Source: Chlamydomonas sphaeroides (lineage: Eukaryota > Chlorophyta > Chlorophyceae > Chlamydomonadales > Chlamydomonadaceae). Taken from it: a stretch of DNA of 64,000 nt. Below the pieces are notes generated by a model, which saw only the letters and a list, made by a program, of their open reading frames with translations, did not search any database and was not told the DNA's origin. Shown piece after piece: positions 10,303-22,293 of the stretch (within the stretch, counting starts at the first letter, position 1; each line of letters begins with the position of its first letter). Where the stretch lies: positions 82,960-146,959 of the forward strand of contig BDDC01000038.1 of assembly GCA_001662425.1 (NCBI GenBank). The letters are read 5' to 3'. Made by a program: the position numbers and the translations under genes.

Positions 10303-12784
10303 GGGCAGAACAGCCATGATGGATGGTGACAGATGGGGGGCAGTATGGGCACTGAAAATAAAGCGTGCCGTCGCACACCGTCTACCTGCCGGCCGGCCGG
10401 GCTAGGCGACGGGAGGCTTGGTCGCCATTGTATCGTAAATGCTGGGCTCGTGTATGAACAGAACGGCCGATAAACCCGGCATGTTGGTGAACGTCGCGGG
10501 CGCTGCGTAGTATGTATCTGATGTAGGGCCGCTGTGCCGTCTGGTACCGTACACATGTACCGCATGACATGTTGCCACGCGTTTGCTACAACGAACATAT
10601 TACTGATGCGCGGCAGAATGCGGAATGTAGGACCTATGTGGGTACCAGGGGAAAGATCTCCCCTGGTGGGTACGGCACTTACAAGGGCAGGCCAGCCTAC
10701 ATGGCAATGAGCCTGCCCTGCTGTCTGGCACCAAGCCACACACGCAACACCGACGTATGCACGCGCTGATGTTGGTCTGTGAGAGTGCAGCGCAGCAGCG
10801 CATGGCGCATATGGGTTATGTGGGGGCGTCACACGCGTGGCGCCCTCTGCGTTGTCGCTAAGCGGTCTCCTTGAGCGAGGCGCACAAGGACCTACCGCGC
10901 GCGTATGCATGTGTGGAGTTGTGGCTTGAACGAGGGTCTGCCAAGGAATGGTGCGAGCAAGCGCCGCGCACCTTGTAACCAAGCGCCCCGCAGTAAGATC
11001 GTGCCGGACCGCGTCAAATCGGGGCTTGTGTGCGGAAACACAAGCGCATCGACAGCCAGAGGCCTGGAAATGAACCGTGGGGTGCGGACGCACGCAGTGT
11101 TTCAGTCCGCATCAGTCCGGCAATCTGCAGCCTGGTGGCTGCGTACGGGGGTTTTGCGGTGATGCAGAGAAAGCGAGGGGTGGGGAGGCCGGACGCGGCG
11201 TGGGACAGATCGGCGGAGGGCGGCAGCTCCGCACGGTGCGTCAGAAGAGCCATTGGCTGTGCTGTGTTGAAAGGCGGCTGCTGCGCTGCTGGCTGTTGTC
11301 CGTTGAAGCATCCGCCACACAGCCCCGCTGCCGCCGGGGAGCCAGCGCGTGGCACAGCAAACAACCGATTTCAGCACGCTCCGCTGGAGCGTGGCGGTGT
11401 GCTGGGGGCTGTGGCATGCTCGCAGTTACAGACGGTGACAGCAATCTATAGCAAGTTCACCATAGCAGGTATCAGGGGACGCACATGCGCGCACGTAAGC
11501 GCGCTGTGCACTTTATCACGCGCCCCAAAAGGATGCAACATGGAAGGCACTTGGAAGGCTGTGCGGCGCTCGCCATGCCGCAGGGCGGCCATGGTGATGC
11601 GCGTTGCCGACACTCACACAGGTCGCAGCACACGCCAGCTCTCCCACTTATCAGACATGCCGCGCACTGCGAGGTGCGCACACCGCACCGCCCCGCACCG
11701 CCCCGTCGCCGAGGGCGGCAGGCGGCAAGAACCCGGAGATTGGGTACGGCAACAGCCCCCGTTTCAGCGCGCGCTTGGCTCTGCGTCCGGCCGTCCGCCC
11801 AGGGACGGAGCAAGCCAGCCGCCGAGAGCCCCGCCGCGGTACGCCAGCGCCCGGCAAGCCACGTGCGGGCGTGGGGCCCCCAAATGGGGATGCAACAACG
11901 GGACAGGACACTGCCCGGCATAAATGGATACCATGTTAGGCTAACCAGGACTGGACACTCGCACGCACACCAACATATTCACGCGGCGCGCGGCAAGGCG
12001 CACGCTCGTTGCGCAACCGCCTCTCATATTTCTACAACCCCTCGGATCTCTTTCACACAACCCCTCGGATCTCGTATTTCCACAACCCTCGGACCAAAAC
12101 TCCATGAACCCCTCTGGCCGCGGAGATATACCACACGCGCAAACCCAAAACCTTCTTCCGCGGTTGCGGACTTCCACACCACGCGGGGCACACCGCAGCG
12201 CCACCAGCAGCACTCCGCTCGCCCACACTGCACGCTCTACGCCGACGAATGGACGCGCTCGCGCGCATTGCAGCCAGCCTGCACGCGCGCTGCAGGCTGC
12301 GGGGATACTGTTTCCAGGGCCGCCCTCCGACCACCACGCATGTGCTCACTTCGCCCGCCCAGCCGAAACACGGCCGGTGCTTTCAGTTCACATGCCGACC
12401 CGGCTTCAGCCGCTTGACGTGACCCAGCGCGGGCGCGACGGCGCTAAGCATGCAGTTGTGCGCGATCGGCCATCCCGTATCTCTTCTTCCGCGATATGTG
12501 TGGGGTGGTCCGCGTCGAGCCAGCGACAGCCGGCACCGACAGAAACAAAGTCCATCCAGACGCTCGGGCCGGGACCCTGGACGGGGCCCGCCCGGCGCCG
12601 CGCAAGGCGGCACACAGAATCCTCCATCCCCAGTCAGTGACGCGACGGGGACGGTCCGACATGAGGCCTCGTGCGCTGCCGCCCAGCCGCCCACCCTGAC
12701 CGCCAGCCGCTCTCCGCTTCAGCGCCCCTGGCCTAGGAGGGAGCCGCCGGGTAGCCCTGCCCGCTCAGCAGGTGCGCCTCCAGC
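10303..12784. other. Convergent intergenic region (hemoglobin / channelrhodopsin)
   Basis: The two flanking genes end toward each other, so this 2.5-kb stretch holds both 3' UTRs. An AATAAA sits at about 10358 downstream of the hemoglobin stop; whether it is used is unknown. A near-perfect hairpin lies at 10644-10667. Three direct copies of a unit containing AACCCCTCGGATCTC lie at about 12033-12095. I see no gene. Confidence 0.55.
10644..10667. other. Hairpin-forming inverted repeat
   Basis: The arms ACCAGGGGA and TCCCCTGGT are perfectly complementary around the six-base loop AAGATC. Flanking GGT/GGGTAC bases extend partial pairing. It lies about 340 bp past the hemoglobin stop. Confidence 0.6.
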
Positions 12785-15700
12785 CTAGCGCCCGTCGCCC
12801 AGCTCGCTCTTGAGACGGTTGATCTCGGCCATGAGCTGCTGCAGCATCTCGGCCTCGCTGGCGGCGCTGGCCGCAGCCACGCCGCCACCACCCAGCGCGT
12901 CGCCGGGCATCGACGAGAGCGGCGAGGGCGCGGCGTTGAAGAGCGGGTTGGTGCCCACCCGGCCCGAGCCAACGCCGCCCATCGGCGACGGCATACCGCC
13001 CAAGGGCGACGGCAGCCCGCCGGACGGGCTTGCCGGCGGCAGCGCGGCCGCGGCCATCTGCTGCAGCTGCAGCTGTTGCATCTGCAGCGCCTGCATCTGC
13101 TGCTGGATGGCAAGCTGCTGCGCCATGATCGAGTTGGCGCCGCCGCCCACGGCCGCCGCCGCCGCCGCGCCGCCGCCGCCGCCGCCGCCGAGGTTGGCCA
13201 GCTGGATGCCGCCGGCGCCCATGCCGCCGAGCGCGGCCATCGCGGCGGCGCGGCGGGCGGCCTGCATCTTGGCGAGCAGAGCCACCAGGTTGGGCTGCGC
13301 CACGCCCGCGCCGAAGCTGGGGCCCTCCAGCCAGCCGTCCACGCCCGAGGTCTCGATGAGGTCGCGGATGGGGCCCAGCTGCGCCCAGCCAAAGGCGGCC
13401 ACGTTGACGCGGCCGGCGGGCGTGCCGGCGAGGGCGCGCAGGCGGCTCAGCAGGCCGGTGGGGCCCTTGTCGCGCAGGAACTCGGGGTGCTGGGGCGGGG
13501 TTGGAGCGTGAGGGGCGGGGAAGGCATGCACGGTTCAAGGCGTGCGGCGTGGCGCAGGGGCGACCATGTGTACGGAGCCCGGCAGCGTGCCGGCTCGCAA
13601 GGAAGCACTGCGCCCTGTCCGCTTACCCGTGCCAAGTGCACGGGGTCAGAGCACCCCGGCGCGACGGCCGGCGACCGCGCCACAGGCGCCAGGGCCCTGG
13701 CAGCCCCGTCGCCCCCTGCCGCACACAAGTGAACAGACGTCCCCGCTGGCCCTGCTGCCCTCACCATGAGCACCATGTCGCAGCCGCCCAGCGCCGCCGC
13801 CTGCTGCACCAGCGCCACCGTGTTGTCCGCCCCCAGCGCCGGGACCACCTCGTACGGCACCGGCAGCAGCGCAAACTGCTCTCGGAAAAAGTCCAACATC
13901 GAGATATCTGCAGGACGGGTGCAGTGAACATGGTGGGGGCAAGCTCACCATGCACATGTGAGTCAGGACGCGTCGGGAGCTGCTGCACGGCCGCGGCGAT
14001 GGGCAGGAGAGCGTTGAGCGGGCCCACGACCCGGCGGCTGAGGCAGGTTAGGTACGGGGGCCGACCAGCTGCACCCGTTGTGCGCGCGCTTGGCGGTCCA
14101 GCCCCGCCCAACCGTCGTGTCCTTTGTCAGGTCTTACCCGGCACGGCCAGGATGACGCGGCCGGGCGCCAGCTGCGGGCCCTCGTCGACCTTGGCCGCGA
14201 GGCCCTTGGCGGCGCCTGCGCCCACGACACCCGCCAGCCCTGCACCCTCCTTGGCGGCGGTGGCGTCGTCCAGCGTGGCACGGACCTCCATGCCCTTGTC
14301 CTTCATCCTGTGGATCGCAGGGCATCAGCGGACGTTCTCAGCAGCCGGGCCGGGCCGGGCGGGACAGCAGCGGGGCGTGGTGGCAGGCACGTGGGCGGGC
14401 GGCCATGGGCGTCCACGCCCGCGTCCTTGAGCCTTGGAGGACGCGCATGCTGACACGTCCAGGGTGCCGTAGTGTGAGTAGGTTGGGTAGGTAGGGTAGG
14501 GCGAGGGTTGTCGCGCTCATACGGACAGGCTGCCTGTACCTGTACGCCTACGCGTGCGCAGCCGTCGGACTGACTGCATCGTCATGCAGACAGAGCCGCA
14601 GCACCAGCTTCAGCGGCGGGCAGGGGCCGGGGGGGCGCACCTGTCACGCATGATGAGGAAGCTCTCGCGGTTGGCGTAGTGTGCCGTGGGCTTCTTGACC
14701 GTGTCCTCGTCCTCCTCCGCCACCAGGGTCTCCACCTCCAGCTCCGTGCCCGCGATGTTGATCTTGGTCTTCCTGCGGATGTCGCCTGGGGGGGAGAGGG
14801 GCGAGGTTGGGTGAGCGTAGAGGGTTCTATGACTTCGTCGTGGAATATGTGCCAACGTATTTACAAACTCATCGTTGAGTGAGTGCCAAGGGGTCAACAA
14901 ACTGGTCGTGGGGGTCGTGCCAAGGTATCCACGAACTAGTCAAGCATTCCTCTGCGCCAGCAGCTTGGCCGACCGGAGCCGCACGTGTCGAAGCTCGGCG
15001 TGCGAGCGCGCAGCACAGCGAGGGCCGGAGTATGAGGCGGCGCGGGGCAGGGCTGCCAAAACATAGTCCGGCCCAGCCCAGCCCGGCCCCAGACCCCAGG
15101 CCGCACCGTGCTGGATGATGTGCTCGTGGATCTGCCAGGAAGGACGGGGCAGGCGGGAAGAGGGGCAGGGGCATTGAGCACGGCTCGCGCGCAGCAGGTG
15201 CAGCGACGCGAGGTCGCGGGCCTGCTCGAGGGCGGGTGGCTTGCCGGGGCGCCCCTGCCTCGCTCGCCTCCCCTTCCGCCCACCTTGTAGCGCAGCCAGT
15301 GGCCTAGCAGACCCCACAGGCTCTTTGACGTCAGGTCGATGATGGTGTGGCCAATGGTGGAGCCTGCGGGCGTCAACGGCCCAACGACTCAGCCGGTGTA
15401 GCCGAAGGACCGCGGCCAGGACTGCAGACCCTGCGCACAGCAGCCGCTGCATGCTGGGTGTTCAGCCGGCCTCATGCCACGCTGGCCTCACCGTAAACGC
15501 TGATGTGGCCGAAGCCCTCGGGTCCAAGCACGAAGAGGATGGGGAACATGCCCCAGCTCAGGAAGAAGACCCACGCCATGATGCGGACCAGGTCGCGGCA
15601 GCGGTTCTCCGCGGGCACCGTGTGGTACGACTCGATGTACACCTGTACGACAAGTGGCACGACAAACAGGGTATGGCCACATCGTCAGCAAACTGCCGCA

Positions 15701-18138
15701 GGCGCGCGGTGCTTGGCTGTGGAAGTGAGCTACGCAGCTGCCGGACGCTCTACGCGACGCCTGCGGCAGCGGCGACGAAGAGCTACGCCGCCGACCACGA
15801 CAAAAGTAACGTCGACACGACGCACGGCTGCCGCGCGGCAGCGCCGCGCTTGAGCACGGCGCCGTCGCTGCGCCCAGTGCTGTCAGTGGGGCTCAACGAT
15901 TGCTGCATAGGCGGCGGCCAGGCGGGCGCCCAAAGGCAGCAAAAGCACAACGCTAGACTCCAAACCGTGGCCGCATAGCTTCACGCCGCCGTGCTACAAG
16001 AGCAGGGGGACCGCGCCGGGCCAGGCGCGGAGGGGCGCGTAGATGATGCATGCGCCGCCACGGATGGGGAGAGCCCGGCAGCCATGGCGGCGTGCTCGCA
16101 AGGGCATGTGCCCGGCGGCCGCCTGCAGCACGGGCCCGACCGGCCAGGCGAGCGCGGCGTGGGGGCAGCGCGCGGCCGCACCAGAGCCCGCGGACTGGCC
16201 AGCTCGAGGAGCTGGCCTGGTGAGGTGTGGCGCTGACGTACAAGCGCGCCTGGTACCGCGCCACGGGCACGGCGGCGCTGCCGCCGTGGGGTGGGTGGCT
16301 GTGCGGCTTGCGCGCTGGCACGGAGCGCCAGCACCCCCACAAGCTGGGGGCGCGCGTCGACACGCTGTGCCCCTCGGCCGGCTGCGGCCCGGCGGGCTGC
16401 GGCGGGGGCTCGCGCCGAGTGAGCTCGACGCGGCGCTGGCCGCCGCGCTGCAGGTTGCGCTGTCAGTCGGTTGCGATGCCGTTGCGGCTTGCTCAGCGCG
16501 GGCTGCTGGCATGCTACAGTCAATCTTGGCTGCACCAGTTCATGTCGACACGTACCTTGGCGGCATGGAAGAAGGTGTTTGCTCCATAGATGCATCCCAG
16601 GACGAAGAAGACTGCAGCGGGGGGAGGGGCCATGGCAGCACCCATGGCTTCTTGCAGCCGAAGCAACCGTAAGCCGTCAAGGGGGCCCAAGGCCAACGCG
16701 GGCACGCAGCACCACCTGTCGTGCAGCTGCGCAGCTGCGTGTTCCAGCGTTAGGTAGAACAGAACCCCACACGTGTGCGTCATTTAACGTGCCGTGCCCC
16801 GCTGGAGGCGGCTGTGGTGGGGAGGCGCGCGCCAGCTCATGTCGTGGCCGCGGCCGGGGCCGACACGAGGAAGTGGTTCCGAGGCGCTGGATGGCCTTGT
16901 GCCTGGCTGAGGTGCCAGCCTTGTCTTGCCTTGTCTGAACCTGGTCCATTGACAGCGAGCCCGTCCTGACTAACTCACTGACTTTGACGTAGCCTTGGGA
17001 CATGGCGCTGGTTGCTCCCCACACGATAGTGCCAATGTCTGACACCAGCAGCTGCATGGTGCGCTTGTTGTAGTCGTCCGCCAGACCCGTCAAGTTCGAC
17101 AAGTGAATAAGAATTACCTGTCGGTAGGGTGAGCGGCAGGATACACATCAATACCCCTGTGCCTTCAGGGTTCGCTGGCGGCGGTGACACTAGGTGTGCG
17201 GTGCAGGATGGTGCGGCCCGAGGACTCCTGGCGCTCTCACTGGGCACGTCATCAGCCATTCTGCATAACGGAGCCATTGCACGCGTGTGCCGAGGTTGAG
17301 GTACAGCATGGCTGGGTTGTCGAACTCGTGGAAGAACTCGATGATGACCTGTGCAGGGTTGACTTGCCGTCAGGGATGGGTGCTAGGACTATGTGCTGTT
17401 GGACAGTGGGCTCAGGCCTTGCCTTTACGAGCTCCACAGCGCACACGTATATCTCCTCCCAGCCGCAGGTTGCCTGCGGTCGCGGTGACATATGAGCTAA
17501 GGGTTGCACGGCATGGCTGACGAATGCATGGGCCAGCCTACCCGCCATGTCTGGTACAGGTAGAAGAATAACAGGAGTATGCTGATCCCGAACGCGGTCC
17601 TGAGAACGACCAAGTCAACAAAACGTCAACATGCGGTGCCCTGCAGGTGCGCAGCAGCCGGGAGACCCGCCGTCTGCAGCAGCCTACCACTGCAGAACGT
17701 TGGCGACCTGTTAAGAAGGAGGGCCAGGACGGCGCCAGGTGTAAGGTTTCGCCATTTCTGGCCGAAGCCAGGAGGCCATCCTCCTGCTTAGAAACAGTAA
17801 AGCTGATACTAGCAAGCAATGCTGGATAGCCTTCAGAGTCCGAGCCGTGACCGCCTGAGGTCCCCAGCTGTGCGCTTACCGTCTGCTCGACGTCGGTGCC
17901 TCTGCTTTCCAACCAATCCTGCATAGGTTACCACGGTGGTGACTGGAGAACTACGGCCCCACGACCTGGTCGTGGCCGCGCGACCTGGTTCAGACCAGGG
18001 CTGGGTTGCTAGCTGTCGCACCTCGCAGAAGCATTCTCCCTTCGGAATGACGAGACTGCCGTTGCCCAGGTCCGTGTAAGTCCTTGAGAAGAGTATGCGG
18101 CGTTCTGCATGCTCGGCGACCATGGTATCAGAGGCCAT
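12785..18138 (-). CDS. ChR: Channelrhodopsin (light-gated cation channel), 668 aa
   Basis: Coding exons (minus): 18138-18022, 17918-17880, 17707-17688, 17599-17542, 17473-17423, 17348-17241, 17117-16979, 16611-16556, 15642-15492, 15363-15284, 15131-15107, 14785-14641, 14307-14138, 13907-13765, 13489-12785. All phases agree. Residues 1-about 285 form the seven-helix retinal domain, the rest a long cytoplasmic region. Chlamydomonas ChR2 landmarks occur with a constant +2 offset: E84, E85, E92, K95, E99, E103, R122, E125, C130 and D158 (the DC gate), H136; then, after a one-residue insertion, counterion D256 and Schiff-base K260. The residue after the lysine is S261, not Asn. The cytoplasmic half keeps conserved blocks such as ISMLDFFREQFALLP and GVDGWLEGPSFGAG, and the terminal coiled coil EMLQQLMAEINRLKSEL. 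The protein should sit in the eyespot-overlying plasma membrane and trigger phototaxis currents. Intron 5 needs a GC donor. A signal-peptide exon may lie upstream; AACCTGCAG at 18149 could be its acceptor. Confidence 0.96.
16736..16785 (-). repeat. Minisatellite unit (reverse orientation) in channelrhodopsin intron
   Basis: On the minus strand a unit of the type GGGGTTCTGTTCTACCTAAC followed by GCTGGAACACGCAG is readable. It belongs to the dispersed GAACACAC family and lies in the intron between exons 7 and 8. Confidence 0.6.
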
Positions 18139-18731
18139 GATGGCCTGCAGGTTCAGCACCTATATGTTATATGCGCGCGCGCTGCGCTGGCGTGGACTGT
18201 GGAGTGTGTGCAGTAAGGCCCGTTACTCCAACGCCCATGCAATAGTCAAGTACCCCGCTCGCATCGCCCGTGTACAGACGTCAAGAACTCAGACAACACC
18301 GCGGGGGCTAGTGCATGCCAGTGCGGCTCTTGCCGCACCGCGCCTTCAGCTCGTCACGTCCGACGAAGCCGTCTCGTCCACTGCGCCCACCGGCGCACAG
18401 CGACCGAGACAGCAACCTGGGAAGCGCAGGCTAACACTACTTCCGGAGCTGCCATGTGCAAAGTTGAGCCATGTGGCAACTGGGCGTCCACGTAGGCGGC
18501 ACGGCATGCGAACTGCCCGACTAGCCAGGACGCATTCAGGCATACATACGCCTTACCCTCCTACCGCTGACACCGTTATCCGTGACACATAGAGTGACGC
18601 ACATACCATGTACCCAGTGGAGAAACCACTCCCCAGGCCTCTTCACCCCAATGCTCGACTACCTAGGCACCATCCGGACTAGGGGAAAAGGGCGTGCACT
18701 CCCCCCCTCACACACACACACACACACACAC

Positions 18732-18856
18732 TTTTGGGGTTCCGTCTTCACCTAACACTTGAACACACACATTTTTGTATTACTATCATACTTATTCTTA
18801 TACTTATTTCTGAACACACACACATGGCTATGTTGATTATTACGAACACACAGCCC
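18732..18856 (+). repeat. Minisatellite cluster with all three unit types
   Basis: In order: a unit with TTCACCTAACACTTGAACAC, a unit with CTTATTTCTGAACACACACA, and a unit with TTGATTATTACGAACACACA. These are the three recurring forms of the GAACACAC family in the window, and this is one of the best preserved examples. Confidence 0.8.
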
Positions 18857-21221
18857 CTTCATCGGGCCTGCCGCCCGCCCCCACCAATGTGGGCTACTTG
18901 AATTGAAGGCGTTTGAACGCAGGTGCCCTACCACACTCTTAACCAGCGCTCTACGTGCCGGCACTCGTCTGGGACATGACCCCTGGCTCCTTCGCCCGGA
19001 CTTTGCCGGGGCACGCCATCCGGTCGCCATCGCAACAGCCGCAGCCTCCGCGTACTTTCGCTTCTTCTGGCCGCCACCTAGCCAGCCAGGCAGGGCAGGG
19101 CCCTCCCTCCCTGCCAAGTTAGTACCCAACACCGCTACGCTGCCGCTGCCGCTGCCGCTAGGCCCCGGCCCGGAGATGGCGGCGGCGGCGGCCCGCCCCG
19201 GCCCCTGCCATCAGAGCTTGGCCGGCCACGCTTGCCGCGGCCACGGCCGCACGGCGACTGCCCGTGGAGCCCCCGGGGATTCCTGATGCGCTCCTCAGGC
19301 GGTTTTGACTAATACCTCCCGCGACGTGTCCGAGGAGCGATATTGCAACCCCCATAGTTCTCTAGTCTGACATCAAAGCCTCCGTCAAGAAGCCCTCGGG
19401 GGGCTTTCTTTTCCCTGCCTGAGTTGCCTCGGTCGGGCTGTTACCCATCTGTCATTCCCCTCTTCTCACTTCCCTGGCGGGCGTTCTGCGATAGCATTCA
19501 GATCAGTCAACGCCGCTGCTGCAACAGCTGCTCCTAGCCATCCAGCGCGCCGCTGTCTGCCGTCTTCTGCCGCGTTGCTGATCGCCTCCCTGCCGCTCGC
19601 GTCGACCGTGCGCTGTGATCCTGGCCCCTCCTGATCGTGCCCTGCCGACCGTCGTTTCCAATCCTAGCCAGGAGCATCCTCCTGATCCTAGCAGCCGTAA
19701 GCTGGGACAGATGCGCGGGCCATGCGGCCGGTAGCGTGTCAACAATGCAGTTGCTGTTCCGCCACTTCGGCGGCGGCCGCTGGCATGGCGCGACGAGGGC
19801 AGTGCCGGCGCTTGCAGAGAGCCCGCTGGGGCGGACTGGGGCTGCAGCCCGCTGGCCGCCTACCGGTAGGCCGCAGCAGTCGGCTGCTGCCCGCTGGCTG
19901 CAGATGAGGACATGCCCGCACTGCCCCGTGGACGGCGACGCAGCTGGCAACGCGGCCGCCGCATTCCTCCCGCCGCATACGGGGGCAATGGGCTCGAGGG
20001 CGCTGCACCCACGGGGAGCCACGCGCCGCGCGGCGGCGCGGCGCCGCTGGCCGCTGCGTGCGTTGCGCTCAGCACAGGTAGGGCCGGGGATGTACCATGG
20101 GTAGGGCCGGGCATCACGCGGCCGCTGCCCACTCCCCCGCGCATGCAGCATACCGCAGCCCGGCAGCAGATCTGACAGCCCCGGGGCGCCGCCGCTACAC
20201 GGAGCAGCCATCCTGTCACTCCCATCAGTTCCATGTCCGACGGCACGTGATTGACCCAAAGCGAAGCCAGCAGATGGCTGCGTTGCAACCGTGAGCTGGC
20301 GCGGCAGCGCTCCGCACCCACGGCAGCAAGGCGGGCGCCCGTGACCGGCGCCCCCCGCGGTACACCTTGGCCCGCCGGCAGGCCGCCGAACGGACGGCCC
20401 AGCGTAGGAGCAGGCAAGGAGCAAGCGCGCGGTTACAGCGCGACGGATCGCAGCGAGGCAGCGAGGCCCGTGCGCGGGCTGCCTGCGCGCACCCACGGCG
20501 CCCTCCTCAGGAGAGGGGAATGCCAGACGGGCAAGCATGGGCGCCCTCCGCAGTTCTGTGAGTGCCCTGCGATCAAAAGCCACCGCCTGCCCACATTGCT
20601 GCAGTGCCGTGCCGCACCCTTGAGCCCAGCGCACCCCTGCTGGCGGGCTGTAGCAAAACAGTTGGACTCAAGACAGTTAGACGCCACCGCGACTTCGTAC
20701 CGCACACGACCGTACCGTGCTGTTATCACCGCCGTCGCCGTACTCGGCTGCTCGTACTCACGCCGCCAGCCGGCCCACCGACAGCTTCCACCGCCGCCCA
20801 GCAGAGGGGAGGCGGGCAGAGGGACGCAGCCAACCGCGCCGCAAGGCCGCAGCGGCGGCGGCGCCCGCGCCCGCGCCGGCGCGCCGGCGCACAGGGCGCG
20901 GCCCGGTGAAATGCAGCACATGCCATCCGGGCTACACGGCCCGCCGCGGGCACGATTCACCGCCACACGGGCAGCAGCGGTGCCTGTGGCGCGCCCTCGC
21001 GCAGCGACCTCTGCCGCCGCAGCAACCGTGCCGAAGGGAGCGCCCCCAAGCGCACACGGCCAGCGGGGCCGCGGGCCGGCGGTGCGTCACGAGCGCCCAC
21101 ACCGCCGCTCGTTCACGCCGCCTACCGCCCACGCCTCGCGCACACGCCGGCGCGCCGCCGTGCCTGGACCCATCTCCGGCGAACACACACACACAGCCGA
21201 CCAACGCATCATAAGTGCCGC

Positions 21222-21312
21222 GAGCGTGGTACTCAGTTACTTCATTTGACGTTGAACACACATACACTCTGGTACTCTATTTCGTCCCTAAACGTTGAAC
21301 ACACACACACAG
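21222..21312 (+). repeat. Minisatellite cluster
   Basis: Two units read GGTACTCAGTTACTTCATTT...GTTGAACACACA and GGTACTCTATTTCGTCCCTA...GTTGAACACACA. The second matches the GGTACTCTACTTCGGCCC form at 3201. Confidence 0.75.
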
Positions 21313-21800
21313 CACAGCGCGGCACATCCCATACGCGACGCCACTGGCGCCCAGCATGGCCGCCCCCTAGTTCCCCCAGTCCTCCCATGAATGCGCAGTT
21401 GTGGCCCCCGGCGACGGGCCAAGCCATGCGCCCACTCCTGCGGCGTTGGCCGGCCCCCCTGGCCGCGGGGCCCCTCTCCCTCTCTCTCCACCGGCGCCTC
21501 TGACCGGCTCCGTTGCAGCGTGCAATGCCCATGCTCAGCGAATTTCGATGCCCCGGCGACCCAACCGAGCTGCTATGGCGAGCGCGCATGCTGTCCAGCC
21601 GCATGCCTCGCCCTTGAGCTTGGGGCCACAGCCCGGCGCCGCCCGCCGCAACGGCGGGCTCCGGCCGCAGCACCGCGCTGCTCCCATGCCATGCCTATGC
21701 GCCACACACGAAGCAGCTGCTCCCGCACCGCCCCACACCCACACACGGGCGGATGGCAGGGAGGAACACAACGCGGCAGCGCCCTTGCACACGCTCGCTT

Positions 21801-21870
21801 CCGTCCCGTCCCGTCCCGTCCCGTCCCGTCCCGTCCCGTCCCGTCCCGTCCCGTCCCGTCCCGTCCCGTC
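21801..21870. repeat. CCGTC pentanucleotide array (14 copies)
   Basis: Fourteen uninterrupted copies of CCGTC. It is intergenic and opens artificial frames reading RPVPS on the plus strand. Confidence 0.95.
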
Positions 21871-22293
21871 CCATGCGACGCGGCCCCCGCCTATGCGGCC
21901 CTCGTTTATGCATTGCGCTTGCGGCCCTGGGGCGCCTCCAGGACGTGCGCCAGGGGCGCATGGCCTGGCTTCATTCCAATGCGTGGCCATCATGGCTGCG
22001 ATGAAGCAATACACCCCAGCTGTGTCGCACGCACGCGCCCGTAACGGGAATGCAGCACGCTCGTCCGCGCCAGCAGGCTCGAGGGCTGGGTGCGGCGGCC
22101 GGCGGCGCCACGCCACTTGTGCGACCACCCTCACCAGCACTGATCAACAAGGAGAGCGCCAAAGCCGCTGCTTGCTTACAAAACTCGATGCTGGCGCCGC
22201 CGCGGCGGCCGCGGCGCCGCCGCCTTCACTGTCACCGGCGCTGCCCGGGACCGCTGTGGCTGCGAGCCGCCGCCAGGGCCCGTACCGGTACCG

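Larger units (their letters stand above)
18139..22293. other. Intergenic region between channelrhodopsin promoter and kinase 3' end
   Basis: This 4.2-kb stretch contains the channelrhodopsin upstream region at its left end. It also holds a CA dinucleotide run at about 18711-18731, minisatellite clusters at 18732 and 21222, and a CCGTC pentamer array at 21801-21870. Long open frames on both strands at 19534-21250 overlap each other and show no motif or splice logic, so I do not call a gene. Confidence 0.55.

Noticed and set aside
15953..16672. Several open frames inside a channelrhodopsin intron
   Set aside because: They occur on both strands of a 0.9-kb intron with no motif or splice support.
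18890..18965. tRNA-like sequence on the minus strand (GTAGAGCGCTGGTTAAGAG)
   Set aside because: The D-arm resemblance is good but acceptor and T stems do not pair, so no cloverleaf forms.
19388..19412. Bacterial-style terminator (AAGCCC hairpin plus T run)
   Set aside because: The gene context is nuclear eukaryotic and no gene ends here; a short GC hairpin followed by T is likely chance.
19534..21250. Overlapping long open frames on both strands
   Set aside because: No family motifs, no splice logic, and both strands are open, which is typical of high GC content.
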